Origin: Pelomonas sp. Root405
Lineage (GTDB): Bacteria; Pseudomonadota; Gammaproteobacteria; Burkholderiales; Burkholderiaceae_C
NCBI RefSeq assembly: GCF_001425165.1
Contig: NZ_LMDU01000003.1
Span: 54,766 to 118,765, forward strand
Length of the DNA stretch: 64,000 nucleotides
Direction of reading: 5' to 3'
Positions 16,424 to 24,278 of this stretch are shown here, piece after piece; position 1 is the stretch's first letter, and each line of letters begins with the position of its first letter. The notes beneath the pieces are model-generated. The model saw only the letters and a program-made list of their open reading frames with translations. It did not search any database and was not told the DNA's origin. The position numbers and the translations under genes are program-made.

Positions 16424-18184
16424 CTATCGTTGTTCTTGTTCTAGCGCTTCAAGCTGGGCTTCATAGGCGCGCAGGAACTCGCGCCCGAAGACCTGGTGGA
16501 AGTCGTCCGTCAGCTCGCCGGCGATCTGCTGGTATTCCTGTTGGAAGACGGACCACAGCTGCGCCTTGCGCGCCGCCGGCAGCAGGCTGGACAGCACCGA
16601 CTTCTGCGTCAGCCGCGACTCCAGCGCCGCCGGGTCGAAGCGCTGCAGCAGGCCTTCGAGCGCGGCGCGCATGCCGGCCAGGAAGGCGAGCTGGTGGGCG
16701 CGCAGGTCGTCGAAGGCGTCGCGCATGGCGCGCTGCGGCTCGATGAAGCCGCGCACTGACGGGCCCAGCAGATGGCCCAGCGCCACCTCGGCCGTGGGCG
16801 AGAACTTCAGCGGGTTGTTCTCGCGCGCGACGATCATGGTGGCCTCGGCCCTGACTTCGCGTTTGAGCGCAGCGCGGGCGACGAGCAGGTCCACCGTGCC
16901 GCGCGCGGACTCGTGCAGCAACTGGCCGACCAGGCGCATGAAATCGGGCGTCAGGCCGCTGGCCGGCACGTTGGGGAGCCCCAGGCCTTCGCGGAAGGCG
17001 GCGAGCAGGGCCGCCTGGTCGGCCGGCACGGCGGGTGTTGTCGGCGCCGCCGCGGTGACCGGCGCCATGACGGGTGGCGGAGGCGGTGGCAGCGTCGGCG
17101 CGGGTGCCACCTGCACCGGCGTTGACACCGGCAATGCGGCGTCGGCCTTCTTGCCCGCGCGGATGATCGTGCGGCCCTCGCCGGCGCTGTCGTTCCAGGA
17201 CACGACGGCGCCGGACAGCGTTCCGGAGGGGTCGAGCTTGTTCAGCGCCTGCATCGAAGCAGCGGGCGGCCGGGGCTGCTGGGCCGGCGAGGTCACAGGC
17301 GCTTTCGGCGCCAGGAAGGGCCGGTTCAGCTCGGACATCGTGTCGGGCAGGGCCTGGCCGGCCGCGGCGGGCAGCATGTTCAACGCCTGCATCGGGTCGG
17401 CATGGCCGGCCATGTTGGGCTGGGCGGTGGCCTCGCCGAGCAGGGACTGGGCCAGCGGGTTGCTGGTCGGCGAGGGCGCGCCCAGGCCGAAGAGCATGTC
17501 CAGCGAATCACCGCCGCCGCCGGTGCCGGGCAGGTCGGGAATCAGCGGCGCGGGGGCACCGGCACCGATGTCCAAGCCGAGGGCGCGGGCGCCAGCCGAG
17601 GGCGGCGCTGCGGCCGCCTGCCTGGCCGCCACCGGCGCTGAAATCGGCGCGAACGGGTCCCAGTCGGCCGGGATGCCGCCCAGCGCTGCGGGCGGCGGTG
17701 GCGCTGAGGCATAGGGCGACGCGACGGGCGATGCGACCTGCGGCGGCGGGCCCCCGAACAGCCCCAGCGGATCGGCCGCCGCGATGTCGCGGCGAATGTC
17801 GGGCTGCGTGACCGAGGGGGCCGGTGCCAGGCCGAAGAAGTCGGCAAAGGGGTCGGCGGCGCCACTGGCGCTGGCCGCCTCGACGACCAGCAGATAGCCG
17901 CCGATCTGGATGCGGTCGCCCGGCTTGATGGCCGCCTCGCGGCCCTTGCCGAGCTGGATGCCGTTGACGCTGATGGCGTTGCTGCCCTGGTCGACGATGC
18001 CGAAGCCGCCGTTGGCGCGGAACAGCACGCGGGCATGCACGCGCGAGATGGTGCGCTCGGGGTCGGGCAGCACCAGCTGGTTGGTGTCGGCGCGGCCGAT
18101 GTCGCCGCCGAGTTCGTCGAACTGGGCGGACAGCGGCTCGCTCAGGGGCAGGCCGTTGTAGGTGGTGACGTTGAGGCGGATCAT
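16424..18184 (-). CDS. tagH: T6SS FHA-domain protein TagH (Fha/ImpI)
   Basis: A 586-aa protein. The N-terminal FHA domain (about 1-105) has the phosphothreonine-binding residues in GRADTNQLVLPD (R31) and ISRVHARV (S47, R48, H50). A long Pro/Ala-rich disordered linker (about 110-400) leads to a helical C-terminal domain (about 400-586) typical of TagH. Fha is the phosphorylation target and scaffold of the T6SS threonine phosphorylation pathway. It is co-transcribed with the PP2C phosphatase (9 nt gap) and lies downstream of two unknown genes of the same unit. Confidence 0.92.
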   Translation of the reverse strand: MIRLNVTTYNGLPLSEPLSAQFDELGGDIGRADTNQLVLPDPERTISRVHARVLFRANGGFGIVDQGSNAISVNGIQLGKGREAAIKPGDRIQIGGYLLVVEAASASGAADPFADFFGLAPAPSVTQPDIRRDIAAADPLGLFGGPPPQVASPVASPYASAPPPPAALGGIPADWDPFAPISAPVAARQAAAAPPSAGARALGLDIGAGAPAPLIPDLPGTGGGGDSLDMLFGLGAPSPTSNPLAQSLLGEATAQPNMAGHADPMQALNMLPAAAGQALPDTMSELNRPFLAPKAPVTSPAQQPRPPAASMQALNKLDPSGTLSGAVVSWNDSAGEGRTIIRAGKKADAALPVSTPVQVAPAPTLPPPPPPVMAPVTAAAPTTPAVPADQAALLAAFREGLGLPNVPASGLTPDFMRLVGQLLHESARGTVDLLVARAALKREVRAEATMIVARENNPLKFSPTAEVALGHLLGPSVRGFIEPQRAMRDAFDDLRAHQLAFLAGMRAALEGLLQRFDPAALESRLTQKSVLSSLLPAARKAQLWSVFQQEYQQIAGELTDDFHQVFGREFLRAYEAQLEALEQEQR

Positions 18185-18209
18185 GGTGTGAGTGTCTTCG
18201 CGGCCACCG

Positions 18210-19028
18210 TTATCGGAGGATGTAGACCTTGCCTTCGATGAGGGTCAGCCGCAAGGGCCAGGCGACGTTGTCGGGCGCCGCGTCGTCGTTCAGCGTGCTG
18301 AGTGCAGGGGCACCCATGGGGTTGAGGCATTCCAGCAGGCGGCCGCCGGCCACGACGCGCAGCAGCAGGGTCTCGGCCGTCGGCGGCTGCAGCGTGGCGA
18401 GGGTGCCGGCCTGCCAGAGCGCTTGCACCTGCTCGCGCAGCGCCGCGGTGCCGTGCCCGGCGGGGCGCTGGTAGGCCTGGTCGACTTCATCCAGCTTCAG
18501 GCGCGAGGCGGCCAGGAAGCTGTCGGGGTTGCCGCGCGACAGGTCGAAGGCGATGCGCTGCACGGCGGCCAGCAGGGTCTGGCGGTCGGCCGGCCCGGGG
18601 TTCAGCACGGGGGCGTCCAGCCAGCGCCAGCGCGGGAAGCCGACGGGCAGCTCCAGGTCCTGGTGCTGCACGGTGGGCGCCAGGAAGCTGGCGCCTTCCT
18701 CGACCGCCCAGTTCACTTCGGCCAGCACGCGCACGGCCTCGTCGGCCAGGCTCTTGCCCTGGCGCAGCAGCACCAGGCGCGCGCGGGCCTGGGCCGCACG
18801 CGCGGCCATGCGTGGCTGGGCCGGCGCATCGGGCGCGGCCATCGCCTGGGCGGCGGGCAAAGGCGCGACGACCAGGCTGATGCGGTTGCTGCCGTTCTGC
18901 AGGTACTCGTGCACAGTGACCGACTGGCTGCCCGCCCCGGCCGGCAGGGCGAGCACGGGCACGCCGTTGACATGCACCTCGACGGGCTCGCCGCTGGTCT
19001 GGGCGTGGAGGCACATCAGGCGGTCCAT
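18210..19028 (-). CDS. Uncharacterised T6SS-locus protein (272 aa)
   Basis: A 272-aa protein with no family I recognise. The ATG at 19028 (MDRLMCLHAQTSGEP) overlaps the preceding TGA as TGATG, so translation is probably coupled; longer in-frame starts would lie inside the upstream gene. The N-terminal part is beta-rich (VEVHVNGVPVLALPAGAGSQ, YLQNGSNRISLVV), the middle is helical, and no signal peptide or membrane helix is seen. It lies between the 586-aa unknown protein and tagH, and probably works with the former. Confidence 0.7.
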   Translation of the reverse strand: MDRLMCLHAQTSGEPVEVHVNGVPVLALPAGAGSQSVTVHEYLQNGSNRISLVVAPLPAAQAMAAPDAPAQPRMAARAAQARARLVLLRQGKSLADEAVRVLAEVNWAVEEGASFLAPTVQHQDLELPVGFPRWRWLDAPVLNPGPADRQTLLAAVQRIAFDLSRGNPDSFLAASRLKLDEVDQAYQRPAGHGTAALREQVQALWQAGTLATLQPPTAETLLLRVVAGGRLLECLNPMGAPALSTLNDDAAPDNVAWPLRLTLIEGKVYILR

Positions 19029-20788
19029 CAGCCAGCACTCCAGTCGATGAGCGTTGAAGCCGGCAACAGCTCGCGGCGCTGGCGCTGCGTGCCGCCAAGC
19101 GGGTCCTGGCGCAGCAGCAGCACGTGCACCGGCTCGATGGACAGGCGGTAGAACCATTGCTGGCCACGACCATCAGGCCGTGGGCGCAGGCCGCATTCAC
19201 CGATGACGGCGCCGCGCAAGGCTTCGGGCATCGGGCCCGCCGACAGCAGCGCTGGGTCGCCGGTGGCCATCGCCTCGACGCCGAGCGCAAACGGGTGGCG
19301 CCAGCTGCACTTGGCCTGCGCCAGCCCCTGCCCGTCGGCCGCGGCGGCACCGCGCTGGTCCAACGTCATGCGCCACACGCTGCGGCCCTGGGCGCGCAAG
19401 CTGACGCGGGCGCGGCTGGCGCCCCAGGCGAGCTCGCCGGCCAGGCGCAGATCCAGTACCAGGGCGGCGAAGTCGATGGCGCCCTGCACGCGCAGCGCGA
19501 CGGCGCCGTCGTGCTCGTGCTGCCAGCCCCAGGTGATGCCGGCCTGGCCGACCAGCGGCGACAGCTCGGCCTCCAGCCGGCCGCTGGTGTCGGCCATCTG
19601 GCGCGACCAGGCGGCAAAGAGTTTGTCGAGGCCAGTGCGGGCCAGCGGCTGCAGGCCCTGCCAGGCCTTGAGCCAGGACGGCGCGGCTTGCGCCTGGCTA
19701 TCGGCTTCCAGCTGGCAGGCCGTGAGCGCTGTGGTGGGCGCGGCCGGTGCGCCTTCGGTGGGCCATACCTCGGTGGGCAGGGCGCCGTGCCTGACCTTCA
19801 CGAGATGCTGCGTGGCTGCGTGCACCTGCAGGCCGAGCTGGACCTGGCCGAGCGGTGCGCCAGCATCGCGGATGCCGCAGCTGGCGATGCTGACCGTCTG
19901 CAGGTCCGGCGGCTCGCCGTGTGCGATGCCGGCCGGGCCGAGCTTGGGGTCGGCCGGCGGCGCAGGTGGGGCATGAAGCGTCAGACTGAGCTTGGCGGTG
20001 TCGGCGCCGCGCCAGGTCAGGCGGCCGGCAGCGCTGACATGCAGCACCTCCGGGTGGTGGGCGTCGCAGGCGGCCAGCGTGCTGACGGCCAGCTGCAGGC
20101 GCGCGCTGGCGCCGGCGCCGACGGCGCGGCTCAGCACGGGCAGCACGCGCGCTTCGTCCAGCGGTGCCGACAGGGTCTCGGGCGGTGGTGCCCAGGACGT
20201 CAGGTCGGTGCGACGCCAGGCACCGTCCTGGCCCTGGTAGGCCTGCAGCGGTTTGGGCTCGGCGACGGCGAAGGTGATGGCGCCGAGGTCGCAGGCCTTG
20301 GGCGGGGGGGCCGGGGGCTGGTCGACGTAGATCGTGCGGCCGCGCGTGATGTGCGCCAGCCCCGTTTCGACGGCCGCCATGGCCTTGTCGAAGCCGGCCG
20401 GTGTCAGTGCCTGCTGGGTCGGCTCGGCCCTGGCCGCGCGGCGCACGAGATCCTCGCGTGAGCGGTGGTGGAGCTGGTGCAGCAGCAAGGCGCGGTTGAG
20501 CGCCGGATCGGCGCAGAGGGCGGCGGCCCATTCGAAGCGCGGCTTGGTCTCGAAGCTGGCGCCCCACAGGCAGCACAGCGAGGCATAGCGCGCCTGGTCG
20601 GCCACCTCCTTCAGGCCGAGCTGGTGGGCGCGCTCCAGCGCCGCATCGACAAAGGCGGGCCAGCGGGCCTGCAACTGCTCGGCGACATCGGGCCAGGCCT
20701 GGCCGAGCAGTTGCACGAGCGAGGCGGTGTCGCGCTTGAGTTGCAGGCGCTCGATTTGCTCGGATTGGGCGGGGGTTAGTTGCAGCAT
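19028..20788 (-). CDS. Uncharacterised T6SS-locus protein (586 aa)
   Basis: A 586-aa protein of unknown function. The N-terminus (about 1-150) is helical, beginning MLQLTPAQSEQIERLQLKRD, with a region suggestive of a folded helical domain (LKEVADQARYASLCCLWGASF). The rest alternates beta-rich segments and includes HPFALGVEAMATGDPALL near the C-terminus. No export signal, membrane helix or catalytic motif is visible. It is translationally coupled to the 272-aa gene and separated from the DUF4123 adaptor gene by a 666-nt non-coding repeat region. It could be an effector, a loading adaptor or a baseplate accessory. Confidence 0.7.
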   Translation of the reverse strand: MLQLTPAQSEQIERLQLKRDTASLVQLLGQAWPDVAEQLQARWPAFVDAALERAHQLGLKEVADQARYASLCCLWGASFETKPRFEWAAALCADPALNRALLLHQLHHRSREDLVRRAARAEPTQQALTPAGFDKAMAAVETGLAHITRGRTIYVDQPPAPPPKACDLGAITFAVAEPKPLQAYQGQDGAWRRTDLTSWAPPPETLSAPLDEARVLPVLSRAVGAGASARLQLAVSTLAACDAHHPEVLHVSAAGRLTWRGADTAKLSLTLHAPPAPPADPKLGPAGIAHGEPPDLQTVSIASCGIRDAGAPLGQVQLGLQVHAATQHLVKVRHGALPTEVWPTEGAPAAPTTALTACQLEADSQAQAAPSWLKAWQGLQPLARTGLDKLFAAWSRQMADTSGRLEAELSPLVGQAGITWGWQHEHDGAVALRVQGAIDFAALVLDLRLAGELAWGASRARVSLRAQGRSVWRMTLDQRGAAAADGQGLAQAKCSWRHPFALGVEAMATGDPALLSAGPMPEALRGAVIGECGLRPRPDGRGQQWFYRLSIEPVHVLLLRQDPLGGTQRQRRELLPASTLIDWSAG

Positions 20789-20830
20789 TGCGCGCGCGCT
20801 TCGCTCGTTGCTCTTGCCCTGTGGCGAGAG

Positions 20831-21405
20831 CCGTGCCGGGAGTTCGCCCCGGCGGGCGACTCACTTTGGCTTCGCCGAAACCTTCGGTTTTCTTGTGCGA
20901 GCAAGAAAGTAAGCAAAGAAGTCGCCCCCGGCCGCACCGCCCTCCGCTTCGCTTCGGGTTCCCTGCGCTGCTCAGACCTTGAGGGCCCGCGCGCAACTCC
21001 CTTCGCTACGCTGCGGTCGGACAGTCGCGCGGCGTCAGAACTTGAAGTGCGCTTCGCGCACGCCCTCAAGGTCTTGCGCTGCTCGGCGGTGCTAAAGGGG
21101 GGAAGAGGAATACCTCGGTGCGAGCGGCTTTCGAGTTTGGCTGTTGGCTGTTTCGGCTGTTCAAGGGGCTCCCCTTCAAAACCGCCGAGAAGCGCAGAAG
21201 ACCGAGGCGCGTGCGCAGCACGCTTCAACAACTGACTCCGGGCAGTTGTTTGACCGCAGCGTAGCGAAGGGAGTTCTGCCCGGGCCTCGGTCTTCGAGCA
21301 TCGCAGGGCACCCCGCAGGGGCGGTTTTGCCGGGGCGCTTTCTTTGCTTACTTTCTTGTGCGCACAAGAAAGTGAGTCGGCCGCCGGGACGAAATCCCGG
21401 CTGGG
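20831..21405. repeat. About 575-bp non-coding element with nested inverted repeats
   Basis: The 666-nt gap 20789-21454 holds no credible gene. It is organised as nested inverted repeats: outer arms 20831-20867 and 21369-21405 (32 of 37 nt complementary), a perfect 19-bp pair 20902-20920/21340-21358, and a perfect 24-bp pair 20995-21018/21252-21275. Short hairpins such as cttgtgcgcacaag sit inside the arms. This resembles a non-autonomous palindromic (MITE-like) element, or it could encode a folded RNA. It splits the minus-strand unit between the DUF4123 gene and the 586-aa gene. Confidence 0.75.
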
Positions 21406-21454
21406 CCTAGCCACGAAGCCAATTCCGCCGAAGCCATCAAGAAAGCGGCTCATA

Positions 21455-21991
21455 TCAACCCTGAAGCTCACGCACCTGCCGATCAATCACCCCATCCAAC
21501 CGCTGCCACCACACCCACTGCACCTTGCCCGGGCAGGCGATCTGCTGGCCGGGCGCGAACACCGCGTCCAGCTGTGGTGGCGTCAGCGAGGGCAGCAAGG
21601 TGTCGAGCAGCTCCGCGTCCCACCAGCGCCAGGGCCGGCGGCGGCCTTCCGGCGTGCGCACCTCGGCCAGGTCGCGGCTGTGCTCGCGCATGGCCAGCAG
21701 CGGCTGGCGCGAGGTCGTCAGCACACCCCAGCCGTCGAAGCCGGCATTGACCTCGCCGAGCAGCCAGCCGGTGAAGGCGGCGTCGGGCAGCAGCTCGACG
21801 ATGTAGGCCGCGCGCTGGGCCGCCTCGGGGGCCAGGGCGCCGCGCTGCAGGCAGTCCCAGCCGGCGCAATCGGCCGTCTTCAGCTTGTCGGGCAGGCCGG
21901 CCACCACGGCGCCGTCGATGACCGCATGCACGCGCGCACCCTCAAACGGCCAGAGCGCCGCCCTGACCCGCGGGCTTGGGGCCACGGTCAA
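21455..21991 (-). CDS. DUF4123-domain T6SS effector chaperone/adaptor
   Basis: A 178-aa DUF4123-type protein, recognised from its order of motifs: AVIDGAVV near residue 25, the AAYIVELLPDAAFTGWLL segment, LRE-like MREHSRDLAEVRTPEGR, and RRPWRWWDAELLDTLLPSL followed by an FAPGQQI loop. DUF4123 (Tap/TEC) proteins load effectors onto VgrG. The start is TTG (21991-21989) overlapping the vgrG TGA as TTGA, so it is translationally coupled to vgrG. Its client is not obvious; the next coding genes downstream are the 586-aa and 272-aa unknown proteins, beyond the repeat element. Confidence 0.8.
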   Translation of the reverse strand: MTVAPSPRVRAALWPFEGARVHAVIDGAVVAGLPDKLKTADCAGWDCLQRGALAPEAAQRAAYIVELLPDAAFTGWLLGEVNAGFDGWGVLTTSRQPLLAMREHSRDLAEVRTPEGRRRPWRWWDAELLDTLLPSLTPPQLDAVFAPGQQIACPGKVQWVWWQRLDGVIDRQVRELQG

Positions 21992-24261
21992 GCCGCGCCT
22001 CCCCCGCCGGGGGCGATCGGGTCGGCAAACAGCTTGTCGAAGTCAGTCGCCTGGTCGGGCTTGAGGTCGGCCTGGTCCAGCGCGTCCGCGGGCGCCACCG
22101 GGGCAGCGTCGGCGGCCGATTCCGCACTGCCCGCCGAGCCACCACCGCCGCCGCAGTTGACCTTGACCAGCGGCCCGTCGATGGTGACGCCCGCCGGCCC
22201 CAGCGTGATGACGGAGGCGCCGCAGACGATCTTGATGCCGGCCGTGGCCTCCAGCACGATCTCTGTCGAGCCCTTGGCCTTGATGGCCAGGCCCTCCATG
22301 ACGATGTCGGCGACCGACTTGAGCGAGACCTTGCCGGTGGCCTCCTGGGCGATCTTGCCGGTGGCCTTGAGGTTGATGTCCGCGCCGCTCTTGATGCTGA
22401 CCGCGCCGCCCGACTTGATGTCCGTCTTGCCCGTCACATCCAGGCCGTGGTCGGCGCCGACCTTGGCGTTGAAGTCCTTGGTCAGCTTGAGCTGGTAGGT
22501 GGCGGCGCCGGTCGTGAAGATGTCGCCGGCGACCTTGGTGTGCAGGTCCTTGCCGAGGTCCTGCATGACGTCCTTGCCGACGTTGACATACCAGTTCTCG
22601 CCGATGACTTCCTTGCGCGTGAGCTTGACCTTCTTGGTCTCGTTCTTGACGACGAAGTCGAAGGCGTCTTCCTTGACGTGGCGGTAGAAGTTGCGCTGCG
22701 ACTGCAGCCAGACGTATTCCTTGGTCTTCTCGTCGGCAAAGCGCAGCTCGCTGTACATGTCGACCGCGCCCTGCTTGGTGGAATGGGTGCGCCAGCCGCT
22801 GACATGCGAGAGCTTGGGCAGCTCGTAGGCGGGCAGGTTGACGTCGTTGTGCACCGAGCCCGTGACGATCGGCCGATCAGGGTCACCGCCGATGAAACTG
22901 ACGACCACCTCGTTGCCGATGCGCGGGATCATCCACATGCCCGAGCCTTTGCCGGCCCAGGGCTGGGCCACGCGCACGAAGCAGGAGCTGTTGGCGTCCT
23001 TGGTGCCTTCGCGGTCCCAGTGGAACTGCACCTTGACGCGGCCGTGCTTGTCGACTTCGACCTCGTTGCCCGAGGCGCCCACGACGGTGGCCGTCTGCGG
23101 CCCGTACATCACCGGGCGCGGTGTGCGGCGCTCGGGGCGGAAGGGGTTGCCGCTCATGCTGATGCAGGAGATGTCGGCGGTGAAGCCGTCGCGGCGGCGC
23201 TTGATGGACTTGATGTCCTCGATGGCCTCGTGGTCGCCGAACTCGGCACGGAAGGCCATGCCGACCACGAGGTAGTTGCTGTTCTCCAGCAGCGCCGCTG
23301 CCTTGGACAGCAGGAAGGTGGTGCCGACGGCGATGTCATTGCAGTTGGTGGAACCGCTGTAGACCGTCTGCAGCGCCTGCAGCTCCTCCAGCCTGACCTT
23401 GGCGACCTGAGTCGCCGCGGAGGTGGCCGGCGTGGACTCGGGCTTCTTCTGGTTGAGCACGGCGCGCGCCGGGTACTCGTAGACCTCGCCATCGCCGAGC
23501 TTGGCGGTGGCCGACAGCGGCAGGGCCGATTTGTCCTGCTCGATCTGCGTCGCCGTGGCCAGGTAGTCGTGGTCGCGCACGGTGGCCTTGACGGCGCGCA
23601 CCTCCTCCTGCTTGCGCCAGTCGATGATGCACTGCTCGTGCTTGAGGCGGTTGGCCCATTCGATGGGGGTGGTGCTGGCCTTGCTGCGGTGCTTGGCCAT
23701 CGAGTCGGTCATCACCATCGTGTGGGTGGTGCTGGTGTGCTCGAAGAAGTAGTAGATGCCGGCTTCTTCCAGCAGGCGGCTGACGAAGTCGAAGTCGCTC
23801 TCGTCGTACTGCACGCAGTATTCGAGCGTCGGGTAGACCGAGGGCAGCAGCAGGCGCCAGGCGAAGTCGCTGCTGTAGGGCGTCAGCACCGCGGTGACGA
23901 TGTCCTTGACGCTCTTGTTCTGGAACACGCGCGAGTTCTTGCTGCGCGTGGCGAACCACAGCCAGGGCCGCATGACGATGCTGAAGGCCTCGAAGCGGCC
24001 GTGCCGCTCGCCGCGCTGGGCGCGTGTCACATAGCCGTTGAACTCGCGCTTGACGCCGTGCAGGTCGATGGTGACGTTGGCCCGCGTGCCCAGCAGGCCA
24101 TGCAGGTTGATGTGCTCCTTCATGCCGAGCAGGTTGACGTTGCCGACCAGCTCGACCCGCCACTCCGGCAGGCGGCCGAGCTGCTCCTGGCCGTCCATGC
24201 GCAACACCAGGAGCTTGTCTGCTCCCAGCGTTGTGTTGATCGACATGACATGACTGGCCAT
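21988..24261 (-). CDS. vgrG: T6SS spike protein VgrG (TssI)
   Basis: A 757-aa VgrG. The gp27-like region (about 1-380) shows YDESDFDFVSRLLEEAGIYYFFEH. The gp5 OB-fold region (about 395-490) has HGRVKVQFHWDREG, VRVAQPWAGKGSGMWMIPRIG and DPDRPIVTGSVHN. A beta-helical region of repeated short strands runs to about residue 700. The last about 55 residues are a Gly/Ala/Asp-rich tail without a recognised toxin domain, so this appears to be a structural rather than an evolved VgrG. It follows clpV by 17 nt and is coupled to the DUF4123 gene by a TTGA overlap. Only one vgrG is present in the window. Confidence 0.96.
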   Translation of the reverse strand: MASHVMSINTTLGADKLLVLRMDGQEQLGRLPEWRVELVGNVNLLGMKEHINLHGLLGTRANVTIDLHGVKREFNGYVTRAQRGERHGRFEAFSIVMRPWLWFATRSKNSRVFQNKSVKDIVTAVLTPYSSDFAWRLLLPSVYPTLEYCVQYDESDFDFVSRLLEEAGIYYFFEHTSTTHTMVMTDSMAKHRSKASTTPIEWANRLKHEQCIIDWRKQEEVRAVKATVRDHDYLATATQIEQDKSALPLSATAKLGDGEVYEYPARAVLNQKKPESTPATSAATQVAKVRLEELQALQTVYSGSTNCNDIAVGTTFLLSKAAALLENSNYLVVGMAFRAEFGDHEAIEDIKSIKRRRDGFTADISCISMSGNPFRPERRTPRPVMYGPQTATVVGASGNEVEVDKHGRVKVQFHWDREGTKDANSSCFVRVAQPWAGKGSGMWMIPRIGNEVVVSFIGGDPDRPIVTGSVHNDVNLPAYELPKLSHVSGWRTHSTKQGAVDMYSELRFADEKTKEYVWLQSQRNFYRHVKEDAFDFVVKNETKKVKLTRKEVIGENWYVNVGKDVMQDLGKDLHTKVAGDIFTTGAATYQLKLTKDFNAKVGADHGLDVTGKTDIKSGGAVSIKSGADINLKATGKIAQEATGKVSLKSVADIVMEGLAIKAKGSTEIVLEATAGIKIVCGASVITLGPAGVTIDGPLVKVNCGGGGGSAGSAESAADAAPVAPADALDQADLKPDQATDFDKLFADPIAPGGGGAA

Positions 24262-24278
24262 ATCAGCGCTCCGTCAAG

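Noticed and set aside
20776..21486. Open frames of 151-236 aa in the repeat region
   Set aside because: They arise from the inverted repeats, are present on both strands and have low-complexity sequence without start-site signals.
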